64,000 nt of DNA from Pseudoxanthomonas sp. JBR18. Its GTDB lineage: Bacteria > Pseudomonadota > Gammaproteobacteria > Xanthomonadales > Xanthomonadaceae. Of this stretch, positions 34,603-43,463 are shown piece after piece. The stretch spans positions 1,097,001 through 1,161,000 of the forward strand of contig NZ_CP116339.1 in assembly GCF_028198165.1 (NCBI RefSeq), in the 5' to 3' direction. The position numbers and the translations under genes were made by a program. Position 1 is the first letter of the stretch, and every line of letters starts with the position of its first letter. Below the pieces are notes generated by a model, which was given only the letters and a program-made list of their open reading frames with translations, ran no database searches and was not told the origin of the DNA.

Positions 34603-37242
34603 TTACTTGGGCAGCGCGGCGCTGCCGGTGATCGAGAAGGCGACATCCCCGCCAGGCGCGCCGGTGCCGGGTTGACCACCACCGACGAACACGCGGTAGT
34701 CGCCGGGCTGGACCGCGCGGTCGCCATTGGCGGCCACGCTGCTGAGCGCACGCGCATCCAGCTCGAAGGTCAAGGTGCGCGACGCACCCGGCTTGAGATG
34801 CACGCGCTGGAATCCCACCAGGCTGCGCAGGGGCGCGCCGTCTGCCTGCGGTGGAACCAGATAGACCTGGGCCACCTCGTCGCCGGCCCGCGCGCCGGCG
34901 TTGCGCACGGTGGCGGTCACCCGCAGCGACTGCCCGGCGCGCAGCGTGGTGGTCGACAGCTGCGGCGCGCCATAGGTGAAGCGCGTATAGCTCAGCCCGT
35001 AGCCGAACGGATACAGCGGCGTGCCGCTGAAATAGCGATAGGTGCGGCCCTGCATGTCGTAGCTGATGTACGGCGGCAGCTCGCGGGTGGAATGGTAGAA
35101 GGTCACCGGCAGGCGCCCGCCGGGACTGATGTCGCCGGCCAGCGCCTGGGCCACCGCGGTGCCACCGGACTGGCCCGGGTACCACGCGGCGATGATGGCG
35201 TCGGCATTCGCCTTGGCCCAGTTCAAAGCCACTGCGCCGCCGCTCATCAGCACCACGACCAACGGCTTGCCGCTGGCCTTGGCGCGGGCCAGCAACGCCT
35301 CCTGGCTGGCTGGCAGGCCAAGGTGGGTGCGGTCGCCACCATCGAATCCGGGCACGTCCACCTGCAGCTCCTCACCCTCCAGATCGGGCGAGAGGCCGAC
35401 GAAGGCCACCACCGCGTCGGACTGGGCGATGGCCGCATCGGCCTGGGCCAGCTGGGCGTCGGCAGGCGCCAGCCACTCCAGGCGCAGCCCCTGGTCCTGG
35501 CCGCGGTGCTCGATCTCCAGGCGCAGGTCGTGCGGGCGGGTATCGTCGAAGTGCAGCGTGACCTGCACGTTGCGGCCGTCGGCGTTGTGCACCCCTGCGG
35601 CCACGCGCTTGTCCTCGGCGTTGCCGGCGATCACGCGCTTGCCGTCCACGTACAGACGCACCGGGTCGTGGCCACTGCAGTCGAAGCAGCGCGCCACGCG
35701 CACGGCCAGGGTGTAGTCACCCGCGGCCGGCGGCAGCAGCTGCCCGGTCCAGCGCACCGCGTACCGGTCCGGGTCCACACCCGGCGCCGGCGCCACGTGG
35801 TCCCAGTTGAACATCACCACCCGGTCCTGGCGCACCACCTTGGGCGTGCCGGCAAAGTCCAGGTTGTCGAAGTACTCGCCCTTCAAACCGGGCTGGCCAT
35901 CGCTGCGCAGCGCGGTCTCGGGAATGGTGCCGGGCACCTGCGCGGCCAGCGCCGCGCCCTGCGCGTAATGCACCCGGTCGGCGCCGAAACGCGCGCGCAG
36001 GCCCAGCAGCGGGGTGACCGGATTGGCCGAAGTGCCCTGGTAGTTGGCTTCCAGCGCGGTCAGCGCATCGGCGTCCGGGCCGATCACCGCCAGCCGCGTC
36101 CCCGGCTTGAGCGGCAGCACGCCGGCGTCGTTCTTGAGCAGCACCAGCGATTCCTGCGCGGCCTTCAACGCCAGGGCCTGGTGGGCCGGGCTGTCGATGT
36201 CGGCCGCGCCCAGGTGGGCATAGGGGTCCGGGCGCTGCGGATCCAGTTCGCCCAGCCGGTAGCGGGCGGTGAACAACCGCACCAGGGCACGGTCCAGCGT
36301 GGTCTGGTCCACCTCGCCACGGGCAATGGCCTGGGTCAGGCTGGCGTTGGCATAGCCGCAATTCAGGTCATGCCCGGCCTTGAGCGCGGCGGCCGCGGAA
36401 CCGGCGTTGTCCAGGGCGAAATGGTGGAAGTGGGTCATGTCATCGATGGCGTCGCAGTCGGACACCACGAAGCCGGTGAACCCCCAGTCGCGCCGTGCCT
36501 TGCCATTGAGCAGCCAGTCGGCCGCGCACACCGGCGTGCCGTGCAGCGCGTTGTAGGCGCACATCACCGACTGGGCCTGGCCCTGCACCAGCGCGGCGCG
36601 GAAGGCGGGGGTGTAGGTCGCCTCGATGTCGCGCGGCGAGGGGTCGGCATCGAACCCGTGCCGGCCTGGCTCCGGCCCGCTGTGGGCGATCATGTGCTTG
36701 GGCGTGGCGATGGCGCGTGGATGCTCCAGGTCATCGCCCTGCAGGCCCTGGACGAAGCCGACCGCCAGCTGCCCGGTCAGGGTCGGGTCCTCGCCGTAGG
36801 TCTCCATGCCCCGGCCCCAGCGCGGGTCGCGCAGGATGTTGATGTTGGGCGACCAGATGGTCAGGCCCTGGTAGCGGGTGTGGTCGTGTCCAGGCCCACC
36901 GGCCAGGTTGAACTTGGCCCGGGCCTCGGTGGAGACGACCGTGCCCACGTCCTTGAGCAAAGACGCATCCCAGGTCGCGGCCAGGCCGATGGCCTGCGGG
37001 AACACCGTGGCCGTGCCGTTGCGAGCGATGCCATGCAGGCCTTCGCTCCACCAGTCGTAGGCCGGCACGCCCAGCCGCGGGATGGCCGGGGCCGCGCTCA
37101 TGCTCTGGGCGACCTTTTCTTCCAGCGTCATCCGTGCCACCAGCGCGGTGGCGCGGTCCTGGGCCTGGTCGGCCAGCGCCGCCGGTATCACGGCCAGCAG
37201 CGTGGCCAGCGTGGCCAGACGCGAGGCGGGCCGGCGCTTCAC
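34603..37242 (-). CDS. nixI: GH3 beta-xylosidase/beta-glycosidase with PA14 insert (nixI)
   Basis: This 879-residue secreted enzyme has a signal peptide ending near ALA-DQ (residue 24), a GH3 TIM barrel with nucleophile Asp in VVSDCDAIDDM, an alpha/beta sandwich, a PA14 carbohydrate-binding insert (about residues 425-580, LKGEYFDNLDF), and a C-terminal fibronectin-III-like domain. In X. campestris NixI removes the beta-1,2-xylose of plant N-glycans after NixK. The ATG overlaps the GH2 stop by 4 nt. Confidence 0.9.
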   Translation of the reverse strand: MKRRPASRLATLATLLAVIPAALADQAQDRATALVARMTLEEKVAQSMSAAPAIPRLGVPAYDWWSEGLHGIARNGTATVFPQAIGLAATWDASLLKDVGTVVSTEARAKFNLAGGPGHDHTRYQGLTIWSPNINILRDPRWGRGMETYGEDPTLTGQLAVGFVQGLQGDDLEHPRAIATPKHMIAHSGPEPGRHGFDADPSPRDIEATYTPAFRAALVQGQAQSVMCAYNALHGTPVCAADWLLNGKARRDWGFTGFVVSDCDAIDDMTHFHHFALDNAGSAAAALKAGHDLNCGYANASLTQAIARGEVDQTTLDRALVRLFTARYRLGELDPQRPDPYAHLGAADIDSPAHQALALKAAQESLVLLKNDAGVLPLKPGTRLAVIGPDADALTALEANYQGTSANPVTPLLGLRARFGADRVHYAQGAALAAQVPGTIPETALRSDGQPGLKGEYFDNLDFAGTPKVVRQDRVVMFNWDHVAPAPGVDPDRYAVRWTGQLLPPAAGDYTLAVRVARCFDCSGHDPVRLYVDGKRVIAGNAEDKRVAAGVHNADGRNVQVTLHFDDTRPHDLRLEIEHRGQDQGLRLEWLAPADAQLAQADAAIAQSDAVVAFVGLSPDLEGEELQVDVPGFDGGDRTHLGLPASQEALLARAKASGKPLVVVLMSGGAVALNWAKANADAIIAAWYPGQSGGTAVAQALAGDISPGGRLPVTFYHSTRELPPYISYDMQGRTYRYFSGTPLYPFGYGLSYTRFTYGAPQLSTTTLRAGQSLRVTATVRNAGARAGDEVAQVYLVPPQADGAPLRSLVGFQRVHLKPGASRTLTFELDARALSSVAANGDRAVQPGDYRVFVGGGQPGTGAPGGDVAFSITGSAALPK

Positions 37243-39914
37243 TTGGCCTGCGCCGGTTCGGCCGGGGCGCCTTGCAGGGTCGAGGCCACGTCACGCAGCT
37301 GCAGCCCGGCCCTGAGCGCGTCCAGCGATGCGCTGCTGCGCACGTGCACCGTCGCAGGCGTACCGGGCAGCAGGTCGAAGGCGTTGTCCGAGAGCGTGGC
37401 GTCGATGTCGCCGAAGGACAGCCACAGCTCGCGCGCCAGCACCGGGCTGGTCAGCGTGACCGCATAGCCGCCCTGCTCGGCCTGCCACTGGGCGGCCACC
37501 TGCGGGATCGGCAGGTCCAGGTGCTTGGCCGCGTCGAAGTACACGCTCTGCCGCGACAGCACCGTGTCCCCATCCAGCAATTCGAACACCGCCAAGCTGG
37601 TCTTCGGGTCGGCGCCCTTGAGCAGATCGGCGTCGGCGAACTGCCCAAGCTGGGTGCTGCTCAACGCCGGCAGCGTCAACGCATGGGTGTCGGTGGACAG
37701 CAGCTTGCCGTGGAAGTCCATCACCCGTACGCGCCAGCGTGCGGCCAGCGGTGTGGTGCGGTCGGAGACCAGGGCCACTTGGGTCTGTCCGTCCTTGCGC
37801 AGCGCGGCGACCAGCTCGGGCGCGAAGAAACGCCGCGCGTGGTACTGCAGCGCCTTCCAGCGGCCCTCGTAGTCCACGCTGGACCAGGAAATCACCGGCC
37901 ACACGTCGTTGAGCTGCCAGAACAGCGTGCCCATCGTGCGTGGACGCGAGGCGCGATGGTGTTCGGCCGCGATCTGGATGCCTTCGGCCTGCATCAGCTG
38001 GCTCAGGTAGACCAGGCTGGCAAAGTCCTTGGGTTCGCCGAATTCGCGGCGGATGTAGAGCAACTGGCGCGCGTTGCCACGGCCGTGGTCCCACTTCTGG
38101 TGGGCCTTGATGGCCGGCGTCTCCAGGCTGAGCGGGCCGTCGCCGGCGAAGTCACGCACGGTGCGCATGTCCGGGAAGGACTGCAGGCCATACTCGGACA
38201 TGAAGCGCGGGGTGACGTCCATGTACTGGGTCACCGGATAGGCCGGGCCACCCCAGACCTGCCAGTAATGCATGTCGCCGTCGTCGGTCTGGTTGGCATC
38301 GGTGTCCAGGTCGGTGCCGGGCGAGGTCGCCCAGTACGGCACGTTCGGGGAATAGCGGGTCACCACATCGCGCAGGACCGAGCCGAACAGGTTGTCCATG
38401 CCGCGCTCGATGCGGCTGCGTTCGGCCGGATCGATCGACGCCTGAAGCTTGGCGCTGTCGCCCATGCCCTCCCAGCCGACCTGGACCTCGTTGTTGCCAC
38501 ACCACAGCACGATGCTGGGATGGTCGCGCAGGCGCATGACCTGATCGATCGCCTCCTGGCGGGTGTTCTCGCGGAAGGCGCGGTCATAGGGCGGGATGCC
38601 GCCGCCGAACATGAAGTCCTGCCAGACCATGATGCCCAGCGCGTCGGCCGTCTCGTAGAAGCGGTCGCTCTGGTAGATGCCGCCGCCCCAGATGCGCACC
38701 ATGTTCATGTTGGCATCGCGGGCATCCTGCAGGGTGCGGCGGATCGTGGCCTCAGTGACCCGGCTGGAGAAGCTGTCCAGCGGGATCATGTTGGCGCCCT
38801 TGGCGAAGATCGGGATGCCGTTGATCACGAACTCCATGCCGCGGCCCCACTGATCCTTCTCCCGGCGCAGCTCCACGCTGCGCAGGCCGGTCACGCGGCG
38901 CGCCTGCTGGGTATCGCCGGCGGCATCGGTGAGGCGGGCCACGAAGGTGTAGCGATCCTGCGCGCCATAGCCAGCCGGGAACCAGCGGCGCGGATGGGCG
39001 ATGCGCACCGGCAGATCGATCCTGTTGCGGCCCGGGTCGAGCACGCGCTGCTGGGTGAAGGTGGTCACCGGCTTGCCGTCGGGATCGAGCACCTGCAGTT
39101 CCACCGTGGCCGTCCCGCCCCGTGTGGCCTGCACGGTGAGCTGGGCCTCCAGCTGGGCCGCCTCGGCATCCACGCGCCGCTGGTCCACGTGCAGGTCATC
39201 CACGCGTGCCTCGTCCCAGGCCTGCAGCGCCACCGGCTTCCATGGGCCGGCGGTGACCAGACGCGGGCCCCAGTCCCAGCTGAAGTGGTACGGCGCCTTG
39301 CGCAGATAGATGGAACTGTTGCGTCCGGCCGGCTCGTCGCCGAAGGCCGAGTCATACGTGCCCGGCAGGGTGTAGGGCTGCTTGGCCAGCCATGGGCGCA
39401 GGGCTTCGATCGGCGAGCGGAAGGTGATCTCCAGGGTGTTGGCGCCGCGCTTGAGCAGCGGCTTGGCATCCACCGTCCAGCGCCGGAACATGTTGTCGGC
39501 GTCGAGCACCTTGCGCCCGTTGAGCGTGACCTGGGCCAGCGTGTCCAGGCCTTCGAACACCAGTTCCACATGCTGGCGCGCCAGGGTATCGGCATCGACG
39601 TCGAACTGGGTGTGGTACTGCCAGTCACTCAGGCCCACCCACTGCACCCTGGCCTCGTTGTCGCCCTTGAACGGGTCCGGCATCAGGCCGGCGGCCATCA
39701 GATCGGTCTGGACCACGCCAGGCACCTGCGCCTTGACCCATTGCGCCGCCTGCGGGTGGTCCTTGGCCTGGGCCTGTCCGGGGGCCAGGCGCAGCTGCCA
39801 GCCGGCATCGAGCATGCGCGTGGTCGGCGCGGCTGCCTGGGCCGGGCCCAGCCCGGCCAGCAGGCCGAAGCCCAGCATCACGCGTGGCAGCAGGGACGGA
39901 AGGCGGATCGACAT
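37239..39914 (-). CDS. nixH: GH2 beta-mannosidase (nixH)
   Basis: This 891-residue protein has a signal peptide ending AQA-AAP (about residue 27), an N-terminal sugar-binding domain, immunoglobulin-like domains and a GH2 barrel. The acid/base is the Glu of WCGNNEVQVGW and the nucleophile the Glu of SEYGLQSFP. The motif set is that of beta-mannosidases more than beta-galactosidases, fitting removal of the core beta-1,4-mannose from the N-glycan chitobiose. The ATG at 39914 lies 20 nt after the GH20 stop. Confidence 0.9.
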   Translation of the reverse strand: MSIRLPSLLPRVMLGFGLLAGLGPAQAAAPTTRMLDAGWQLRLAPGQAQAKDHPQAAQWVKAQVPGVVQTDLMAAGLMPDPFKGDNEARVQWVGLSDWQYHTQFDVDADTLARQHVELVFEGLDTLAQVTLNGRKVLDADNMFRRWTVDAKPLLKRGANTLEITFRSPIEALRPWLAKQPYTLPGTYDSAFGDEPAGRNSSIYLRKAPYHFSWDWGPRLVTAGPWKPVALQAWDEARVDDLHVDQRRVDAEAAQLEAQLTVQATRGGTATVELQVLDPDGKPVTTFTQQRVLDPGRNRIDLPVRIAHPRRWFPAGYGAQDRYTFVARLTDAAGDTQQARRVTGLRSVELRREKDQWGRGMEFVINGIPIFAKGANMIPLDSFSSRVTEATIRRTLQDARDANMNMVRIWGGGIYQSDRFYETADALGIMVWQDFMFGGGIPPYDRAFRENTRQEAIDQVMRLRDHPSIVLWCGNNEVQVGWEGMGDSAKLQASIDPAERSRIERGMDNLFGSVLRDVVTRYSPNVPYWATSPGTDLDTDANQTDDGDMHYWQVWGGPAYPVTQYMDVTPRFMSEYGLQSFPDMRTVRDFAGDGPLSLETPAIKAHQKWDHGRGNARQLLYIRREFGEPKDFASLVYLSQLMQAEGIQIAAEHHRASRPRTMGTLFWQLNDVWPVISWSSVDYEGRWKALQYHARRFFAPELVAALRKDGQTQVALVSDRTTPLAARWRVRVMDFHGKLLSTDTHALTLPALSSTQLGQFADADLLKGADPKTSLAVFELLDGDTVLSRQSVYFDAAKHLDLPIPQVAAQWQAEQGGYAVTLTSPVLARELWLSFGDIDATLSDNAFDLLPGTPATVHVRSSASLDALRAGLQLRDVASTLQGAPAEPAQAK

Positions 39915-39934
39915 GAGCAAGGGACTCCTTGGGT

Positions 39935-42340
39935 TCAGTGCGCGCCGGCCGGCGGCGCGGACGAGGCCGGGATCAGGTGGACCGCGCCAATCGCATACAG
40001 CGGGCCGGTGATCGGGGCGGTATAGCGCAGGCACAAGGCGTGGGTCCCGCTGCGGGGCGTCATGGCGGCCTCCAGCGGAAACTGTTCGCCCAGCGTCTCG
40101 CCATCGGGCAGCGGGATGCGCGCCAGCAGCGGCCCATCGCACTGGTCCTGGTAGATCTCCAGCGCGCCGCGCGGGGTCTTGCCGGCGTACTGCACGACCT
40201 TGGACTGGTCGTGGGCCAGGCCGAAATTGCGCGCCAGCCGCGCTGCTTCCACGCGCAGCGTGCCGATGTGGTCAAGCGACCGCTTGGGTGTCATCCAGCA
40301 GGCGTGGAACAGGTCCACGTCGAACACCGGGGTGTCGGCGGCAGTCAGGTCCGGCAGCAGCGGCAGGCGCAGGCCCAACGCCCCTTCCGGGCAGGCCAGC
40401 AGCGCGTGGCTGGCCACGATCAGGCCCGCGGCATCGTCGAAGCGCCGCGTGCGCGTGGCCGCCAGCGGCAGGCCGGTGTCGGAGAACACCGCCGCGTTGA
40501 CGGTCACCGGCAGGGTGACCGGCACCGGCGCGTCGTAGCGCGGCGAGTCCATCGTCGGCGTGCTGCCATCGGTGGTGTAGTGGATCTGGCCGAACTGCAC
40601 CTGGTTGTCGAGCACGACCTTGGCCGGCTGGCCTTCGCGCGCGGCGGCCGCCTCGTCCTGCAGGGCGATGTCGGCGGCGAAGGCCGTGTCGCTGGCCTGG
40701 ATGTCCAACTGGCGATAGCGCTGCAGCTGCGCCGGCAGGCGCGCCAGGAAGCCCTCCCAACCGCGCGCCGAGGTCGGAGACCAGGCGATCTCGGCCACTG
40801 CGTCCAGACGCGGGAACAGGGCGTGGTCCACATGCCACGGCGAGGTCACGTATTCGGTCCACAGCGCCCCCTGCACGCCCAGGACATGATGGCGCTGGTC
40901 GGCGGTGAGCTCGGTCGGCACCGGGTCGAAGCCGTAGACCTTGGACAGCGGCAGCACGTCGCGCTGACCCGCGGGCTCGTCGGCCCGTCCGGTTTGCGGA
41001 TAGTTGAAATACATCCAGCCGGCCGGGGCCAGGACCACGTCGTGGCCCTTGCGCGCCGCATCGACCGCGCCGTCGACCCCGCGCCAGGACATCACCGAGG
41101 CGTTGTCCGGCAGGCCGCCTTCCAGGATCTCGTCCCAACCGATCAGGCGCCGGCCGTGCGCGCTCAGGTAGGCGGCCAGCTGCGCGTTGAACCAGCCCTG
41201 CATCGCGTGGGCATCCTTGACGCCCAGGCGCTTCATCTGCGCGCGGATGGACGGCGAGGCTTCCCACTGGTCCTTGATCGCCTCGTCGCCGCCGATGTGG
41301 ATGTAGGTCGAGGGAAACAGCGCCAGCACTTCGTCCAGGACGTGCTCGATGAACTGCATGCTGCGCGCATCGGTGGACAGCAGATAGGGATTGACGCCCC
41401 AGTCCACGCCGACCTGGGTCTTTACGCCATCCACCCCGACCTGGTCGGGATAGGCGGCCACCGCCGCCTGCATGTGCCCGGGCATGTCGATCTCGGGCAG
41501 CACGGTGATGTGGCGCGTGGCGGCGTAGGCCACGATGTCGCGCACCTGATCCTGGGTGTAGAAACCACCGACCCGCTCCGGCACGTCCTGGGTGCCCGCG
41601 CCCGGCGGCGTGCGCCAGGCACCGACGTCGGTGAGCTTGGGATAGCGCTTGATCTCCAGGCGCCAGCCCTGGTCGTCGGTCAGGTGCCAGTGGAACACGT
41701 TGAGCTTGTGCTCGGCCATCGCGTCCAGGACGTGCTTGATCGTGTCCACGTCCATGAAGTGGCGCGACACGTCCAGGTGCTGTCCGCGCCAGGCGAAGCG
41801 CGGCCAGTCGCGGATCTGCACCACCGGCACCTGCGCCGCGCCGTGTCCGCCATCGCTGGTCAGCAGCTGCCAGGCGGTCATCGCCCCGTAGTACACGCCG
41901 GCCGCATCGCGCGCGATCACCGTGAGGCCTTTGGACGTGACGTCCAGCGCATAGCCTTCGGCCTGGGTGACCGGGGCGTTGGCGTCGGGCTGCAGGCGCA
42001 GGCTGCCGGGCGTCGGCGTGTTCTCGGCCCGCACCGACAGCACCAGCCCGCGCGTACGCTGGATCAACGCGGCCAACTGATCGGCGCTCTGCCGGGTCTG
42101 GGCGTCATCGACGGGGATGGAGATCACCGTGCCGGCGCCGATCTCCAGACGACCCTGACCGGGCGTGAGCTGGACTGGCGCGGGGATCAGCGACGGCGGT
42201 GCCGCGATGGCGGCGTCGGTCGCCGCGGGTGCCGGGCCTGACCCAGGCTGTGGCGCGCGAGCGCAGGCCACCAGGGCCAGCCCCAGCACGAGCGCGGACC
42301 AGCGTGGCAGGCGACGCAGACGGAACGAGCAGGACGACAT
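39935..42340 (-). CDS. nixG: GH20 beta-N-acetylhexosaminidase lipoprotein (nixG)
   Basis: This 801-residue lipoprotein (lipobox LVAC with Cys26) has an N-terminal GH20b domain (SLIPAPVQLTPGQGRLEIG), a GH20 barrel with the catalytic Asp-Glu pair in HIGGDEAIKDQW, and C-terminal accessory domains. It should release terminal beta-linked GlcNAc by substrate-assisted catalysis at the cell envelope. Its ribosome-binding site starts only a few nt after an intrinsic terminator, so its expression may depend on read-through or a local promoter. Confidence 0.9.
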   Translation of the reverse strand: MSSCSFRLRRLPRWSALVLGLALVACARAPQPGSGPAPAATDAAIAAPPSLIPAPVQLTPGQGRLEIGAGTVISIPVDDAQTRQSADQLAALIQRTRGLVLSVRAENTPTPGSLRLQPDANAPVTQAEGYALDVTSKGLTVIARDAAGVYYGAMTAWQLLTSDGGHGAAQVPVVQIRDWPRFAWRGQHLDVSRHFMDVDTIKHVLDAMAEHKLNVFHWHLTDDQGWRLEIKRYPKLTDVGAWRTPPGAGTQDVPERVGGFYTQDQVRDIVAYAATRHITVLPEIDMPGHMQAAVAAYPDQVGVDGVKTQVGVDWGVNPYLLSTDARSMQFIEHVLDEVLALFPSTYIHIGGDEAIKDQWEASPSIRAQMKRLGVKDAHAMQGWFNAQLAAYLSAHGRRLIGWDEILEGGLPDNASVMSWRGVDGAVDAARKGHDVVLAPAGWMYFNYPQTGRADEPAGQRDVLPLSKVYGFDPVPTELTADQRHHVLGVQGALWTEYVTSPWHVDHALFPRLDAVAEIAWSPTSARGWEGFLARLPAQLQRYRQLDIQASDTAFAADIALQDEAAAAREGQPAKVVLDNQVQFGQIHYTTDGSTPTMDSPRYDAPVPVTLPVTVNAAVFSDTGLPLAATRTRRFDDAAGLIVASHALLACPEGALGLRLPLLPDLTAADTPVFDVDLFHACWMTPKRSLDHIGTLRVEAARLARNFGLAHDQSKVVQYAGKTPRGALEIYQDQCDGPLLARIPLPDGETLGEQFPLEAAMTPRSGTHALCLRYTAPITGPLYAIGAVHLIPASSAPPAGAH

Positions 42341-42353
42341 CGGCAGCTCCAAT

Positions 42354-42392
42354 AAAAAAAGCGGCGCCCGGGACCAGAGGCCACAGGCGCCG
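42354..42392 (-). terminator. Intrinsic terminator between nixF and nixG
   Basis: In the minus direction a perfect 7-bp CGGCGCC / GGCGCCG stem with a 17-nt loop is followed by seven U residues (A-run at 42354-42360). It lies 12 nt after the GH18 stop and 14 nt before the GH20 ATG, so it interrupts the nix gene run. Confidence 0.8.
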
Positions 42393-42404
42393 TCACCACA
42401 CAGT

Positions 42405-43463
42405 TTACGGATGCACGACCGGCAGCAGGTCCCACACCTTCGGATCCTCGGCGCCCAGCACCCAGCTGCTGAAGCCTTGCAGGTCGTATTGCTTGACCAG
42501 CGCATAGCGGGCCTGGAACGACTTGGCGTCCGGCATGAAGACCCACTCGCGCATGTCGTCGCGGTAGAAGTAGTACCAGCTCTCCTGCTCGCGCGCGTCC
42601 CACTGCACATCGACGTGCTGCTCGATGGCCAGCGGCATGGACTCATCGAAGTCGATGTAGGTGCCCATGATGTTGGAGGCCTCGGTGCCGTCTTCCTTCA
42701 CCGGGTTGCCGGTGTACCAGCGGTAACCGTAGGTGGCGATGCCCAGCGACAGCTTCTCCTTGGGGATCTGCGTGAGCGCGTAGTCCAGGTGCATCTTCAT
42801 CCATGGCATGCCGTCGACCGGCCCGGGCGTGGTCCAGCGGGTGTGCTGGTCGTAGGTCATCAGGCTGACCAGGTCGGTGGCCTTGGCCAGCCCGGCCAGG
42901 TCGTAGGCCCCGCGCCAGTATTCCCACATCCACTTGGAGAACTGACCGCGGCCCGAACGCCCCGGTGCGTTGGGCACCACCGCCACCGAGAGCTTCATGC
43001 CGGCCTTGTGCAGGGCATCGGCGGCCTGGCGCGCCATCAGGGTGAAGGCATCGCGGTCGGTCCAGGCGATGTTCTCGAAATCGAACTGGAACCCGTAGTA
43101 GCCGTTGTCGCGACCGGCCTGGACCATCGAGGCGATCATCCGCGCCTTGGCGTCCTCGTCGTGCAGCAGCTGGTGGAAGCCCGCGCGCGTGGTGGTCATC
43201 GAGATGATCGGCATCACCGGCACCTGATGCTTGCGGGCGATGGCGTACACGTAGTCGTTGGGCGCGCCGTTGACCAGGCCACGCTGGTCCACGCCGTACC
43301 AGGTGGGCACCAGCATGTCGATCTTGTCCACATGGGCGACGAAGGCGTTGACCGACTTCTGGGTCTCCATCAGGTAGAACAGCGCACTGGGCGTGGCGGC
43401 GGAGGCGAACGGAGCGGCCAGCGTGCACAGCAGCGCGAGCCAGAGCGAGGAGAGGATCTTCAT
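42405..43463 (-). CDS. nixF: GH18 family glycosidase (nixF)
   Basis: This 352-residue exported protein (signal peptide ending ASA-ATP, residue 23) is a GH18 barrel of the chitobiase/endo-beta-N-acetylglucosaminidase type. The catalytic motif reads GFQFDFEN: the acid Glu and the neighbouring Asp are kept, while the first positions of the usual DxxDxDxE are Tyr/Gln. The predicted role is cleaving the GlcNAc-beta-1,4-GlcNAc core. Its ATG overlaps the GH29 stop in TGATG, indicating translational coupling. Confidence 0.85.
   Translation of the reverse strand: MKILSSLWLALLCTLAAPFASAATPSALFYLMETQKSVNAFVAHVDKIDMLVPTWYGVDQRGLVNGAPNDYVYAIARKHQVPVMPIISMTTTRAGFHQLLHDEDAKARMIASMVQAGRDNGYYGFQFDFENIAWTDRDAFTLMARQAADALHKAGMKLSVAVVPNAPGRSGRGQFSKWMWEYWRGAYDLAGLAKATDLVSLMTYDQHTRWTTPGPVDGMPWMKMHLDYALTQIPKEKLSLGIATYGYRWYTGNPVKEDGTEASNIMGTYIDFDESMPLAIEQHVDVQWDAREQESWYYFYRDDMREWVFMPDAKSFQARYALVKQYDLQGFSSWVLGAEDPKVWDLLPVVHP

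Noticed and set aside
34402-37467. 1,021-codon plus-strand open frame
   Set aside because: It lies antisense to the GH125 and GH3 genes and reads as Gly/Arg/His/Gln-rich sequence with no domain. It is a by-product of high GC in the opposite strand.
37134-42241. Two plus-strand frames of 963 and 770 codons
   Set aside because: Both are antisense to the GH2 and GH20 genes, which have complete catalytic motifs, and both are compositionally biased with no start signals.
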